This document shows positions 18,557 through 29,600 of a stretch of 64,000 bases of DNA, in pieces; position 1 is the first letter of the stretch, and each line of letters begins with the position of its first letter. Made by a program: the position numbers and the translations under genes. The DNA is from Clostridiales bacterium (GTDB lineage: Bacteria; Bacillota; Clostridia; Lachnospirales; Lachnospiraceae), in contig JAGZJZ010000033.1 in assembly GCA_018365455.1 (NCBI GenBank), positions 5,601 through 69,600 on the forward strand, in the 5' to 3' direction. Below the pieces are notes generated by a model. That model had not been told where the DNA came from and made no database searches. It saw nothing but the letters and a program-made list of their open reading frames with translations.

Positions 18557-19681
18557 CTAACAGACGTATACTCCGACTTCTTTTGCCATTTTTGCAAAGT
18601 TAACAATATTTTCCAATGGCATGTCATCCATAAAGTTACTGGTAGGCGCCATAATATATCCGCCTTCTTTGCCCAGGGACTGTACTCTCACCTCCATTTC
18701 CTTCTTCAGCGTATCCATAGAACCGATCAGCGCAGTCTGTTCATCTATGCCGCCATGAAATATGAGCTTATTTCCAAATTCCTTTTGCAGCCGGAAGGTG
18801 TCCATATCGTCCGCGCTTGGCTGAATAGGGTTCAATATATCAACACCTGTAGCAATAATTCCATCCAAAATCTTATATACGGATCCGCATGTATGATGGA
18901 ATATTTTCGCCTGAGGCGCTTTTGACTTAATAAAATCATTTAATTTTTTTCGCCTGGGAACAATCATTTCATTAAAGAGCTCCGGAGATATAATTGGTCC
19001 TCTCTGCGTACCGTAATCATCTCCCGTTTCCACAATCTGTATGTACTCTCCGCATTCTGTCAACAGAACATCGTAAAGCCCCATTTGTATTTCCAGCGTT
19101 TTATCCAGCAGCCTGTTTGCAAATTCCTTATCCACCAGCATATCCACCAGCATATTTTCCATCCCGCGCAGCTCCCAGGCAAGCTCAAAAAATCCATGTG
19201 AAACCGCTCTGGAAGCTATTGCATAATCCGTCTGGTAATACAGGTACTCTGCCCTCTCCCTCATACCTCTTGCACGTCCGGGAGCATAAGGATTGGGCCA
19301 TGGGTAGGCATCTATGTCTTCTATCTCTGCATCTGCCAGCGGACTGCTGTGTCCCTGAGACAAGCCGTTAACCAGTTTTTTCTTAATCCCAAATTCATTT
19401 GTAATTACACCTTCTTCATCATATACCAGTTCATATCCATCCGGCGGAAGTAAAAATACATGCCGGAAATCCCCTCCCATTTTTTCCATCAGTTCATCAT
19501 TATACAATGCGGAACTCTCATCCGGACGAATCATAATATCTTCACTTTCTACCTGAAAATACTCTTTTACCCGCCTAAAGGTGGGGTTCGTCATCCCCGA
19601 TGCCGTGGAACCGATGTCAATCGCCACACGGTCCGGTTTCCTGTGTTCCAAAATACACTGCACTCTTTCTCTGGGTGTCAT
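18557..19681 (-). CDS. Uroporphyrinogen-decarboxylase-family protein in a sugar operon
   Basis: A 374-residue URO-D superfamily protein starting with TPRERVQCILEHRKPDRV, the typical N-terminus of the methyltransferase-like branch rather than of haem-pathway HemE. The C-terminal half contains FHHTCGSVYKIL and PIQPSADDMD, resembling the zinc/cobamide-methyltransferase branch (His and Cys available for metal). The gene is placed between an FGGY kinase and a sugar-binding lipoprotein, with no haem or corrinoid genes nearby. Proteins of this branch recur in clostridial carbohydrate operons, where their reaction is not settled; I infer a role in processing the imported compound, such as demethylation or decarboxylation. 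Confidence in the superfamily is high, in function low. Confidence 0.8.
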   Translation of the reverse strand: MTPRERVQCILEHRKPDRVAIDIGSTASGMTNPTFRRVKEYFQVESEDIMIRPDESSALYNDELMEKMGGDFRHVFLLPPDGYELVYDEEGVITNEFGIKKKLVNGLSQGHSSPLADAEIEDIDAYPWPNPYAPGRARGMRERAEYLYYQTDYAIASRAVSHGFFELAWELRGMENMLVDMLVDKEFANRLLDKTLEIQMGLYDVLLTECGEYIQIVETGDDYGTQRGPIISPELFNEMIVPRRKKLNDFIKSKAPQAKIFHHTCGSVYKILDGIIATGVDILNPIQPSADDMDTFRLQKEFGNKLIFHGGIDEQTALIGSMDTLKKEMEVRVQSLGKEGGYIMAPTSNFMDDMPLENIVNFAKMAKEVGVYVC

Positions 19682-19747
19682 TATTGTTCCTCCTTTTTTC
19701 TCAGTGCTGCATTTCGTAAATGCAGTACTATTCCCCTGCTCTTTTAT

Positions 19748-21253
19748 CTATAACTGCATCTCAGACAGCTCTTCAAACTGCGCTTTTATTGCAGGATATA
19801 GCTTTTTATATATTCCATACAGCCTGTCATACTTTTCATAGTTTGCTTCCTTCACAGCTACCGGTTCGAACTTCAAAAATTTATCTCCTGCCTGAAATGA
19901 ATCCAGGATCCCGGCACCATACGCGGCATTCATCATATTTCCCATTGCCGTTGCCTCTTCACACTCTGCCAGGTACAAGGGCCTTGCGAGTACCTCTGCA
20001 AATATTTCCATCCAGATGTTACTCTTTGCAATCCCGCCCGCGATCCTGAGTTTTTTTGCCACGGCACCTTCTTCACCCAGTAACTCCATAATTTCTCTTA
20101 CTGCCAAAGCATTTCCTTCCATAATTGCCCTTAGGAAATGCTCCCTTCCATGACTTGGAGATATCCCGAAAAAGACACCTCTCATAGTTCCATCCCACTG
20201 AGGACACCGCTGCCCCACTAAAGTAGGAAGAAATAAAAGTTTATCGGCACCTGCATTTACCTGCTCTGCCATTTGGTTCATTTCTTCATATACCGTTTCC
20301 GAATTGCATTCCTGCATAAATTTATCCCGGAACCAGCGGTAATTTCCTCCTCCAAAATCAACTCCAGCCATGTTGCACCATGTACCCGGCACAATGTGGT
20401 GATAAACGTGGAGTGAACCGCTTCTTACCGGCTTACCGGTACATACCCCAAGGGCGGTGACTGTACCTCCCGTAATAAATGCATCCCCATCTTTTGTAAT
20501 ACCGCACCCAAGACCGCAGGAGACTGCGTCCATGGCGCCTGCCACCACCGGAGTACCCATAAGCAGACCGGTACTATCACCTGCCTGTGCCGTAATATTT
20601 CCTACAATATCAAAGCACTGGTATAGAGCTGGCAGTTTATCCATATCCAGTTCACAGGCTTTTACCAATTCCCCGGACCATTCTCCAGTCTCAACGTCAA
20701 ACAGCTGGGTCAGCCCTCCTTCCGAAAGATTACAGGAAAATATGCCGGTCAGTTTATATGCAAGAAACCCTGCAGCATTTAATATTTTATAGGTCTGCTG
20801 ATAATGCTTTGGGTAATTATTTTTAAACCACATCAGCTTTGGCGCTACATTGGATTCATCATTTCGGTTCCCATTAATCTGTGTTAATATTTCCTGTCCC
20901 ACGTTGGCATCAATCCATTTCTTTTCCATAACCGCACGGCGGTCTGTCCAGATCATTGCATGATGAAGAACTTCTCCATCACGTCCTACCGGTATCATAG
21001 CACTGCTCTGGCTGTCAATCCCCACTACCGCAATCTGGCTGCCGGTAACCCCTGCTTTCCATAAAACTTCCCGAATTGTTTCTCTAGTTCCCAGCCACCA
21101 CTCATTGGGATCCTGTTCTACTGCACCGTTTTCACCAAAAAAAGTCTTATGTTCCCTGGATGCTATACTAACCATGACGCCTTTTCCATTAAACAAAGCC
21201 GTTTTACAGCTGGATGTCCCCAGATCAATACTGATAATATACTGTTTATCCAT
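19748..21253 (-). CDS. FGGY-family carbohydrate kinase (xylulokinase-like)
   Basis: A 501-residue cytosolic sugar kinase. The N-terminal phosphate-binding motif is SIDLGTSSCKTALF at about residues 8-21. GIDSQSSAMIPV near residue 84 and WTDRRA near 112 match the xylulokinase/gluconokinase branch. The second domain has GAMDAVSCGLGCG near 238, the ATP-binding TGGTVTALGV, and a C-terminal RIAGGIAKSNIWMEIFA followed by ATAMGNMMNAAYGAG. Length is normal. It is the first gene of the operon, directly behind a strong promoter and opposite a DeoR-type regulator. This is the classic arrangement of a regulated pentulose or polyol pathway. Substrate cannot be fixed from sequence. Confidence 0.9.
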   Translation of the reverse strand: MDKQYIISIDLGTSSCKTALFNGKGVMVSIASREHKTFFGENGAVEQDPNEWWLGTRETIREVLWKAGVTGSQIAVVGIDSQSSAMIPVGRDGEVLHHAMIWTDRRAVMEKKWIDANVGQEILTQINGNRNDESNVAPKLMWFKNNYPKHYQQTYKILNAAGFLAYKLTGIFSCNLSEGGLTQLFDVETGEWSGELVKACELDMDKLPALYQCFDIVGNITAQAGDSTGLLMGTPVVAGAMDAVSCGLGCGITKDGDAFITGGTVTALGVCTGKPVRSGSLHVYHHIVPGTWCNMAGVDFGGGNYRWFRDKFMQECNSETVYEEMNQMAEQVNAGADKLLFLPTLVGQRCPQWDGTMRGVFFGISPSHGREHFLRAIMEGNALAVREIMELLGEEGAVAKKLRIAGGIAKSNIWMEIFAEVLARPLYLAECEEATAMGNMMNAAYGAGILDSFQAGDKFLKFEPVAVKEANYEKYDRLYGIYKKLYPAIKAQFEELSEMQL

Positions 21254-21316
21254 TTTCTCTTCCTCGTTGTTCGTAATCGTTTACTATGATTTACTGTTTG
21301 ATATATAATGTTTAAT

Positions 21317-21327
21317 GTTTGTTTATT
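21317..21327. promoter_or_regulatory. Operator copy in the carbohydrate operon leader (AATAAACAAAC box)
   Basis: On the minus strand the sequence AATAAACAAAC lies just downstream of the operon promoter. The same 11 bases occur on the plus strand at 21555-21565, next to the DeoR promoter. More AAACA-type words surround this copy (about 21308-21345). The divergent DeoR-type regulator is the obvious ligand. Confidence 0.55.
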
Positions 21328-21350
21328 GTGTTTGTTTTGTTTATAGTTAC

Positions 21351-21379
21351 ATATAATCACACTCAGATTCTTTTGTCAA
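21351..21379 (-). promoter_or_regulatory. Promoter of the FGGY kinase/ABC operon
   Basis: On the minus strand, -35 TTGACA (21374-21379) and -10 TTATAT (21351-21356) are separated by 17 bp. The gap 21254-21621 contains this promoter, the divergent DeoR promoter and the shared operator boxes, and no other gene. Confidence 0.75.
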
Positions 21380-21523
21380 GTGATTTTTGTTCGTTTTTAT
21401 ATATTTTTGTCTAATATAAATATTTTTTTGTTTATTTAATATATTATTTTTTGTATTTCTAATTAATTCCTACCAATTTCCTATCATATATACACAAACA
21501 AACATTTCATCTCAAGTACCCTA

Positions 21524-21552
21524 TTGTAATTTTTAGCACTTAATTATATAAT
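21524..21552 (+). promoter_or_regulatory. Promoter of the DeoR-type regulator
   Basis: TTGTAA (21524-21529) and a perfect TATAAT (21547-21552) are 17 bp apart. Confidence 0.7.
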
Positions 21553-21554
21553 AG

Positions 21555-21565
21555 AATAAACAAAC
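21555..21565. promoter_or_regulatory. Operator copy at the DeoR promoter (AATAAACAAAC box)
   Basis: The 11-bp box begins 3 bp after the -10 element, where a bound repressor would cover the start site. This suggests autoregulation. A related ACACAAACAAACAT lies upstream at 21492-21505. Confidence 0.5.
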
Positions 21566-21621
21566 TCAAGATAACTATGTTTTATTTGTGTTTGATTCTT
21601 TTGAAAGGAACAAAATGTGAT

Positions 21622-22416
21622 ATGAAAATCAAACGAACAGATCAGATTATTGAATATATGCGTACTCATGGCGGAGTCGCAAATGTAGTAGACTTATGTG
21701 AGAAATTCGGCGTTTCCGATATGACCATCCGAAGAGATCTGCAGACACTGGAAAATAACAAGTCCGTTATCCGGCATTATGGAGGAGCCACTCTGATACA
21801 GGAAATAACTACGTCTGTCAATGCTGCTCCTTTCCAAACACGGCTCAATGTTAACCAGCAGATTAAAATGAGTTTAGGGCTGGCTGCATCAGAATATCTG
21901 CAAAAAGCCAGTATGCTGCCTACCTGTAATGCGGTATATATTGCCTCTGGTACAACTTTATACAGTATGGCACTGCAAATTAATTATCCGTTAAATAATA
22001 CTACCTTAGTTACCGACAATGTAAGTGTCTCTCAGGTACTGGCAAGCCATCCGGACTACACCGTAATTTCCATAGGCGGCCAGTTAATTCTCCCCTCCCT
22101 GAATGCAGTGGGATACGTTGCTGAAAATATGATTCGCAGCTTTTCATTTGATTACGCTTTTATCAGCGCTGCCGCTATCGATGAAAACGGTTACATCTAT
22201 AACTACAATTATATAGAGGCAGGAACTTTTACCGCCGTCCTGGAGTCCAGCCGCCATATCATTGTAGTTGCAGATTCCACCAAATTTATGAAAAAAACCT
22301 TTGTGCAGCTCTGCCAACTGAAAAAGGGATATACCCTCATTACTGATTCAGGTATATCCCAGGACTTTTATGATACTTTAGTTAAAAATGAAGTGGATGT
22401 GATTGTAGCGCCATGA
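21622..22416 (+). CDS. DeoR-family sugar operon repressor
   Basis: A 264-residue regulator. The N-terminal winged helix-turn-helix reads MKIKRTDQIIEYMRTHGG, then VVDLCEKFGVSDMTIRRDLQTLE, the DeoR family signature. The effector domain follows, with IASGTTLYSMA near residue 112 and YAFISAAAIDENGY near 185, the sugar-phosphate isomerase-like fold. I chose ATG at 21622, where family similarity begins; an in-frame ATG at 21577 adds a hydrophobic leader with no ribosome site. It is divergent from the kinase/ABC operon, and both promoters contain the same AATAAACAAAC box. This strongly suggests that it represses the operon until a phosphorylated sugar is made by the FGGY kinase. Confidence 0.9.
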   Translation: MKIKRTDQIIEYMRTHGGVANVVDLCEKFGVSDMTIRRDLQTLENNKSVIRHYGGATLIQEITTSVNAAPFQTRLNVNQQIKMSLGLAASEYLQKASMLPTCNAVYIASGTTLYSMALQINYPLNNTTLVTDNVSVSQVLASHPDYTVISIGGQLILPSLNAVGYVAENMIRSFSFDYAFISAAAIDENGYIYNYNYIEAGTFTAVLESSRHIIVVADSTKFMKKTFVQLCQLKKGYTLITDSGISQDFYDTLVKNEVDVIVAP

Positions 22417-22437
22417 TCCGCGCCTTGACCCGTTTGG

Positions 22438-23595
22438 CTAAATTCTTTTCAGCGTAATATTTTCACCATAATAATCCGCCTCACCAATATAGCCAACTCC
22501 GTCATAGGTAATGTAAAAGAGGAACGTTGATTTCATATTAACCATAAAGTCCTTATATTCCACATTGCTAACCTGAACGAAATCTTTTGTAAATGGAGCC
22601 ACAGTATAATTTGAAATAAACTGACCATACATTCTCATATGCAGATTTGTGGTTACGAAATCTGTTTTTAATACTACCATTTTATTAAGTGTCAATGGCT
22701 TTCTCCCATGATTTTCAATCCTTACATCCATAATTCCGGTTGGTTGTTGAAAGCCCGCTCCCACATAGAGACGAATGGATACAGACGGCTGTTCCGGTGC
22801 CACAGTTACTTTACAGGTTGCAGATACTCCCTGACAGTAAACGGTTATCACTGCTGTTCCGGGACCATTAGACTGTATCTTACCATTGGCATCCACAGTC
22901 ACCACTGAAGTGTCTGAGCTTTTCCATAACAATCTCTTATCCGTTGTATTAGAGGGGGCAATTGTGGCGGAAAGCTGGCTGGCTGTTCCATTATTAAGCG
23001 TTATTTCATTCTTGTTCAGCGTGATTCCGGTGGGCTTTACATTTTGGGGCACTGATGTATCCGGTTTACTTACAACTACTTTGCAGGAATACTTTTTTCC
23101 CCAAACGGTCGCACTAATGATCGTACTCCCCGATGCTTTTGCCTTGACAAAACCCTTGCTGTTTACAGCAGCCACACTCCCTCTGCTGCTTTTCCATTTC
23201 ACTTTTCCAGAGGTCCGGGTCAGCTTAAGCTGCCCCGTCTGCGTTTCTTTTAATCTTAGTTCCCGTTTGTTTAACTTAGGTTCCTCAACGGTAATTTTGC
23301 AGCGATAAGTCTTTTTTCCAATTTTGCCAGCAATGACAGCCTGCCCTTTGCTTTTGGCTTTAACGGTTCCCTTTGGTGTGACTTCCGCTACTTTTTTTCT
23401 GTTACTGCTCCACTTTACCGTCTTTTTGGTTCCTTTTATACGCAATTGCTTTTTCTGGCCTTTTATCAGGGTTGCTTTATTACTGCTGATTTTAACAGCA
23501 GCCTTCACATTCAGGGTGCTTGAGATAAAGACACCTGACATAAGTATGATAATTCCTAAAAAAACAGCTATTGATGACCTGCACTTTATTTTCAT
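22438..23595 (-). CDS. Secreted protein with three BIG2 Ig-like domains
   Basis: A 385-residue exported protein. A signal peptide covers residues 1-32 (hydrophobic AVFLGIIILMSGVFI, cut after VKA). Three bacterial Ig-like group 2 domains follow, at about residues 34-102, 106-176 and 190-265, each with a WSS/WKSS motif followed by V..V...G.V.A/KA.G. The last 120 residues form an unrecognised beta-rich domain. There is no cell-wall sorting motif. The start is 18 bp after the stop of the 2060-residue surface protein, with a GAGGAGGGA site, so it belongs to the same transcript. It may bind the cell surface or the large neighbour. It converges on the DeoR gene with a 21-bp gap and no visible terminator. 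Confidence 0.85.
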   Translation of the reverse strand: MKIKCRSSIAVFLGIIILMSGVFISSTLNVKAAVKISSNKATLIKGQKKQLRIKGTKKTVKWSSNRKKVAEVTPKGTVKAKSKGQAVIAGKIGKKTYRCKITVEEPKLNKRELRLKETQTGQLKLTRTSGKVKWKSSRGSVAAVNSKGFVKAKASGSTIISATVWGKKYSCKVVVSKPDTSVPQNVKPTGITLNKNEITLNNGTASQLSATIAPSNTTDKRLLWKSSDTSVVTVDANGKIQSNGPGTAVITVYCQGVSATCKVTVAPEQPSVSIRLYVGAGFQQPTGIMDVRIENHGRKPLTLNKMVVLKTDFVTTNLHMRMYGQFISNYTVAPFTKDFVQVSNVEYKDFMVNMKSTFLFYITYDGVGYIGEADYYGENITLKRI

Positions 23596-23613
23596 AAATA
23601 TCCCTCCTCTATA

Positions 23614-26600
23614 TTACCCTTCTGTACGCCGCTTTTTCCTTTTTCTGGATCCCATAAGCAGAAATCCTGCTGTTCCTCCAGTAAGTATCAGGATGGCAGC
23701 TATCAAGGTACCTGTAACCAGCTTTCTGTTTGTATACCAGCGTATGAATAGATTCGTAGTGATATAAAAATTCTTTACTGCTACATTCCCGATATTTCCT
23801 GCCGCATCTACCGCGGTTATGCTGATAGCCTGACTGTTTCCCTGGTTCTTTAGCGGAATCAGATAGGCGCCCTGCCCATCCTGTACCGTTTCTACAGTTT
23901 CCCCATTCAGCTGAATCAGGACATTTTTCAAAACCATATTATCTGATATATCAATCCTGGCTACCTTGCTGTCTTCAGAATATGTGATATCGCTATCGAT
24001 GTTAAGGGGAATCACCACCGGTTTTGTTTTATCTACACCAAATCTGAGTTCTGCTTTCTTTGTTTCGTCGATATTTTCATTTATATTTCCTGCGGTATCA
24101 CGTGAACTGACTGTCACGATATACTGCCCTTCCTCCCGGAACTTTTCAGCCGGTATCTTATAACGGTACCTTGTCCAGCTTCCATCTCCGCCTTCCCGGT
24201 CAATGGTATAATCGCTGCCTCTTTTCAAATCCTGAGTGTTACCATTGTGACTGACCTTAACGCGTACTGATTCTTCCTGCAGGCTGTCCACATTGGTTTC
24301 CGTCAGCATTATATCCTGCTCTTTCTGAATATAGGTACCTCCAATATTTCTTGCTTCCTTTTCCATAACGTATACCGAACCAAACCGATTGACGGAAAAA
24401 ATAATTTCTTTACTGGTCTCATTCCCCGCCAGATCTGTGATGGATGCTGACAAAGTATAGATATCATCCCAATCCTGGATATACTCAAAGTCATCAAATA
24501 GAAAACTGCTGCCGTTTTCCGATTCCTTATAGTTACCGATAAGCTCTGCTTTCCCCCGGTTCGACCCCTTCAATCTTATTTCCGCCTGACTTCCATAGTT
24601 TGTGTCTGACCAGATTACAACAGGCGCCACCTTACCATTGTTGGCAGATTTGTCTTCTATTTCATTAAATTCTAAAACCGGTGCCGTTTTATCTATATAG
24701 AAATCATCTTTTAGCTCTTGTTTTTCCGGATTTCCTGCCTTATCTGTATATTTAGCAGAAAATGTATAGTGGGCATCCTCTTCATAAGAAATCGTTGCCT
24801 GATACACATCTTCCCCCTGGCTAGTCCAGCTGCTGACCACCGGGAAATCCTTCTTCTCCCCATTGTCGCTGGCTTCCCCTATAATTTCAACTCTGCTCGT
24901 CTCAAAGTTTTTCTCTTTAATCGTAACTGTCGCAGTCCGCTTATCTTTATAATAATACTTGTTCTGCACCTCATTATTATCATATGCCACCTGGATCTCC
25001 GGCTGTGTCATGTCGATAACAAAGGTATCCTCCTCATCGTAATCGCTTTCGTTTTCAGCCAGATCACTGCATGTTATGCCAAACTGATAGTCACCGTCCT
25101 CCTGGTAAGTTAAAGTGGCTGTATACGTTGTCAAGTCAGGGTCCTTCTGATCCTGATGTTCTGTCCAATCATGAAGTTCAGGTATCCCGCCATACTTATT
25201 TGTTATCGTCAAAATGACATTTTCCTGGGAGAAGTTTCTCTCCGTAATGGTAATTGTGGCTGTTCTGGCTTCCTTATAGAATTCTCTTTCATCTGCAAAA
25301 TCCATATCATAGGATGCGTTATCATAATCCACATTTATCGCCGGGGCAGTCTTGTCAATACTAAGGTCTATTTTTTTGGAAGAGATATTGCCCGCCCGGT
25401 CTGTTAGTTTTATCGTTACGACTATACCATTACTATTGTGGCTGATTGGGATACTGGCTTTCATTTCTGTGACCAGATTCTGTTCTTTCTTCTCAACGGT
25501 CCAACCGGCTCCCTCGCCTGTTATGTCACTTTGGTTATTTATTTCCAGTGTTCCCGTATGATTATTTTCCGAATCATAGGGTGCTTCCACGCTCCACTCA
25601 ATACTGCGTATGCCGGAATAAGTGTCACGAACCATAACTTCTACACTGGTATCATTTTTGTATAAAGGCCTGTTCTCTCGATCCTCCTTATTTGTATCCG
25701 GCAATTCCATACTTATATCCGAAGTTTCCAGATGCTTATTTTCATCTTCAACAATGACTGCATCTGCCTGCAGATAACCTGTATCTATCCCGGATTTCTC
25801 TGCATGATTACCAGGCATGTTCTCCACCGTATCAATGGGTTTTGCGAAAATTCTGCCTTTAAAGTTGGGGGGAATGTCAATTTGAATTTTTCCCGCTTCA
25901 TCCGTCTTTTTCTTACCCTGAATGATCTGTTTTCCAAATTCATCAGCAATATAATAGCTGATATATTTCAGCCCTGAAGTTGGATTATTCGCCCCATTCT
26001 TATTGTGAAACAGATCCGTGGCAAACACAGTGACCGTGGCTGCCTCTTTAAAATAATACCCGTAATCTGTGGTAGTTGCGGCTCCTTTTAAATCTTCGCC
26101 ATTACTCTCCTGATAGTTTTCCGGTTGAAATTCAAACTTCAGCAGTCTGGGCGGTGTTTTGTCAATGGAGACTTTTATACTCCGAACCTGAGATACATTT
26201 GCTGCATGATCAATTGCCCATAGATAATAACTATTTTCACTTTCTTCTTTCACCTCAAAATAATATGTATCTTTTTGGTTTGGATCTTTAGATGCCGGCC
26301 TGGAAGAATTAAAATCATTCTTTGTACTATAGCGGACTTCTCTGATCTGTGATGAAAATGGCAGATTGCTGTCACAGACATCGGAAGCCTGTACCGTTAC
26401 TTTTCCTGGTGACCATGAGCTGGCTGGAGTCTTGCTTAACTTTCCAATCTTCGGGTTATGAATATCTTTATACAGTGTAAACTTCTTTTCCGACTCATTT
26501 CCTGACCAGTCAGACACATTAACCTCCACCGTATACGAACCGTCTTCGGCAATGGGTGCATCTTCTGTCTTTACCTCAAGCATGTCTGGTGTCAAGGTCT

Positions 26601-29600
26601 TTGGCGCATACAGCTTATTATAGATTATTTTCCCGTTTAATTTTATCTGCATGCTCCTGATACCTGAATTAATACCCGTTTCCTGATCTAAATCATCGGT
26701 TACCCCAACAGCAAGGCTGGTATCCCGGTTATAGCAGTCGTACTTCTTACCCGTCACCTCCACCGTACACTGTGGCTTTTCCGTCAAAGAAATATCTATT
26801 TTAGGAGCAATATTTTCAAGCATGATTTCTTTAGCCATGGATTTTTCCGATTTATGTTCCGTATAATCTATCGCCATCGCATAGATCTTATTTTTAAATG
26901 GAAAAGACACTCCATAACTATCCAGAACATGCTCCGGCAATATAAAATCTGCATACCAGGAATCTTTGCCTGCCAGCTTCTGAGCTGCCTTGGGCTGCGT
27001 AAGTTCCATAAATGACCCCGGTGTCTGTCCCGGCACGAATAACTGGATAAGTTGTACTCCGGAACCCTTCGGATCATCTTCTGCCTCTACTCGAATGCTT
27101 ACGGTCCGATTTCCGTACCATTCTGATCTCAGCTGTTCAAAGTCATAAAGACCGCTCAGATCGTTTAGGACAATTAAGGACTTTATCAAAGGTGTTCCCA
27201 CATCCATACTGACCCGCTTTTCTTCCACCTCTGTCCAGTTTCCTGCATGATCCACAGCCCAGATAAAATAGGATCTGTCAAGAAAAGACGCATTTTCCGG
27301 CTCAATGGTATAGGAATATTTCCGGCTCTCCCCGTGTACCCGTGTCATCTCGCGTACATCCTCCCCAGTAAGATCAAAGTTTTCATCCTCAGGATCCGTT
27401 CTGCTGATATAAACTGCTTCTATATCGGATGGCTCTATCTGTCCAATATCGGTATCGGGCACTACATCCCACGCTTCAGCCTCCAGTGTAATTCGTTTTT
27501 TGTCCCAAATCCGCCCTGTTCCATCCAGATATTCTGCGCTGCTGGTGACAGGTTCGATATGGGGCTTCGTTTTATCCAGCTTCACCTGTCTGGATAGGAT
27601 ATCCGAACAGTTTCCCGCCTGATCCATTGCATAAAACTGGTAAGCGGTTATCCCCTCTTCCTCTGTAGTATAAGCATAATATGTATTCCCGTTTTCATCA
27701 ATCTGTGCTTCCATAGATACCGGTTCATCTGTGACCGCAACTCCATTTTCTGATATTTTCTTGTAATAAACCTTATCAATCCCAGATAGTTTATCTTCTG
27801 CTGTCAGTTCAAATCGAACTTCTTCATTGGTCCACCCTGGTGCAGGGTTCTTTTTCATTTCTATTATCGGTTCATCCATATCAATTTTTACATCTACAAT
27901 TCGCTTCGCTACATTTCCGGCTTCATCCTGAACATAAATAATATAATTACCATTATAGGATTTTTTTTCTTCAGGAATTGTAATGACAAATATCTCTTTT
28001 CTTTCACTGTCTACTGATTTCTTAGCGTAGTTTTCTTCCGTTTTCCCATTCTCAGCTATATATTCATACCATACAAGTAATTCTTTTGATTTGGTATCGG
28101 ATGCATATATATTTAAGTTATAGCTCTCCTTTTTCCACCCCTCTGACCATCCCTCAATTTTTTCAAATTCAGGAGGGGTTGTATCATTCTCATCTACCCA
28201 AACCTTAAGTTGATATTTTTGACCGGAGGGCATATCTGGTATTGATATGGAAAATGTTCTTTCCTTTTCCTCTCCCTCATTTCCAATCTCTTCTTTAACC
28301 GGAGGGGCACCTTCTAAATTGTGCTCAAGTTTTGATTTTAGTACATAGTAGCCTTTTTTTAAATAAAATTTAACTTTTTTATCTTGAATTATGATCCTCG
28401 TTCCCTCTAAAGCATACTTATTTTTTTCATAATTCTTTTCCAATTTTCCTTCCAAATCGAACTTTAATGCAACCGTTTTTTCTTTAGACCGAAAATCCGC
28501 CAATGCTTTATAGTCTTGCTTTATATTCCGAATCTCTATATAAGCAATTCCACTCTCATCCTCTTCAAATACAAAGGAATCTACCTCTTCCCCTACCAGA
28601 GAATCCACATCGTTCAGAGGCTTTACCTCACAATCCTCCAGATACCTTTTATCATTTGGTTTAAAATATGCTCTGGCAGATCCTCCATATCCCACTGAAT
28701 GTCCATCTTCATATTCATTACTTTCCTCATTGAATACTTTCCAGACGATGCTCCCAGCTCCCATTGGCTCACTACTAAGATTCAATGTCTTCTTTACTAA
28801 AGTATATTCAGGGATTTTGATAACACCCTCAGTCCCTTGTATCGGAATACGATGTTCTTCATATCCTTCTTTTTGTATCCTGACAATATACCCCTGCTGA
28901 CGGTATTTAACAGTTATACTGTATTTTCCATGTTCATCAGTCTCTGTTTTATTCAGCACAATCTCTTCATCATCAGATACACTATGCTCTAAAATACTTA
29001 CAGACACTCCGCTTTCGCCCTTGATCCTCCCTGATGAAAAAGCGCTGATCATTCCCTCTATCTTTACCGCTTTTTCAATGGTTATCGTTTCCAGCTGTAT
29101 TATATTATCTTCATCTGCATGATCAGGATCTATCTCTACCGTTTCTGTCACAAAATTTTCCTTGGATATACTTACCGAATAATTCATATCTTCTTTCAAT
29201 TCAGCGGTAAACGTAAATTCCCCCTCTTCATTTGTCAAGTAAACATTCTCGCCTTCAACAGACTCATCATTCCGCTGAGTGTCATTCGTTTCTTCTTCTT
29301 CTTCCACTTTTGGTTTCATCTTCAGGTGGACCTTGGCTCTACTTACAGCATTTGAACCAATATCAATTACTTTTCCACTTATCTGAAAACCCTTTTCTTC
29401 TGTTTCGGACTCTGTTTCCGTCCCATCCTCTGTCTCTGCTTCAGACTCTGTTTCTGTCCCATCCTCTGTCTCTGCTTCGGATCCGGTTTCTGTCCCATCC
29501 TCTGTCTCTGCCTCAGATTCTGTTTCCGCTCCATTTTCCGTTTCAGCTTCTGTATCCGTTCCATTCTCTGCCTCTGTTCCGGATCCGTTTTCTGTCTTAT

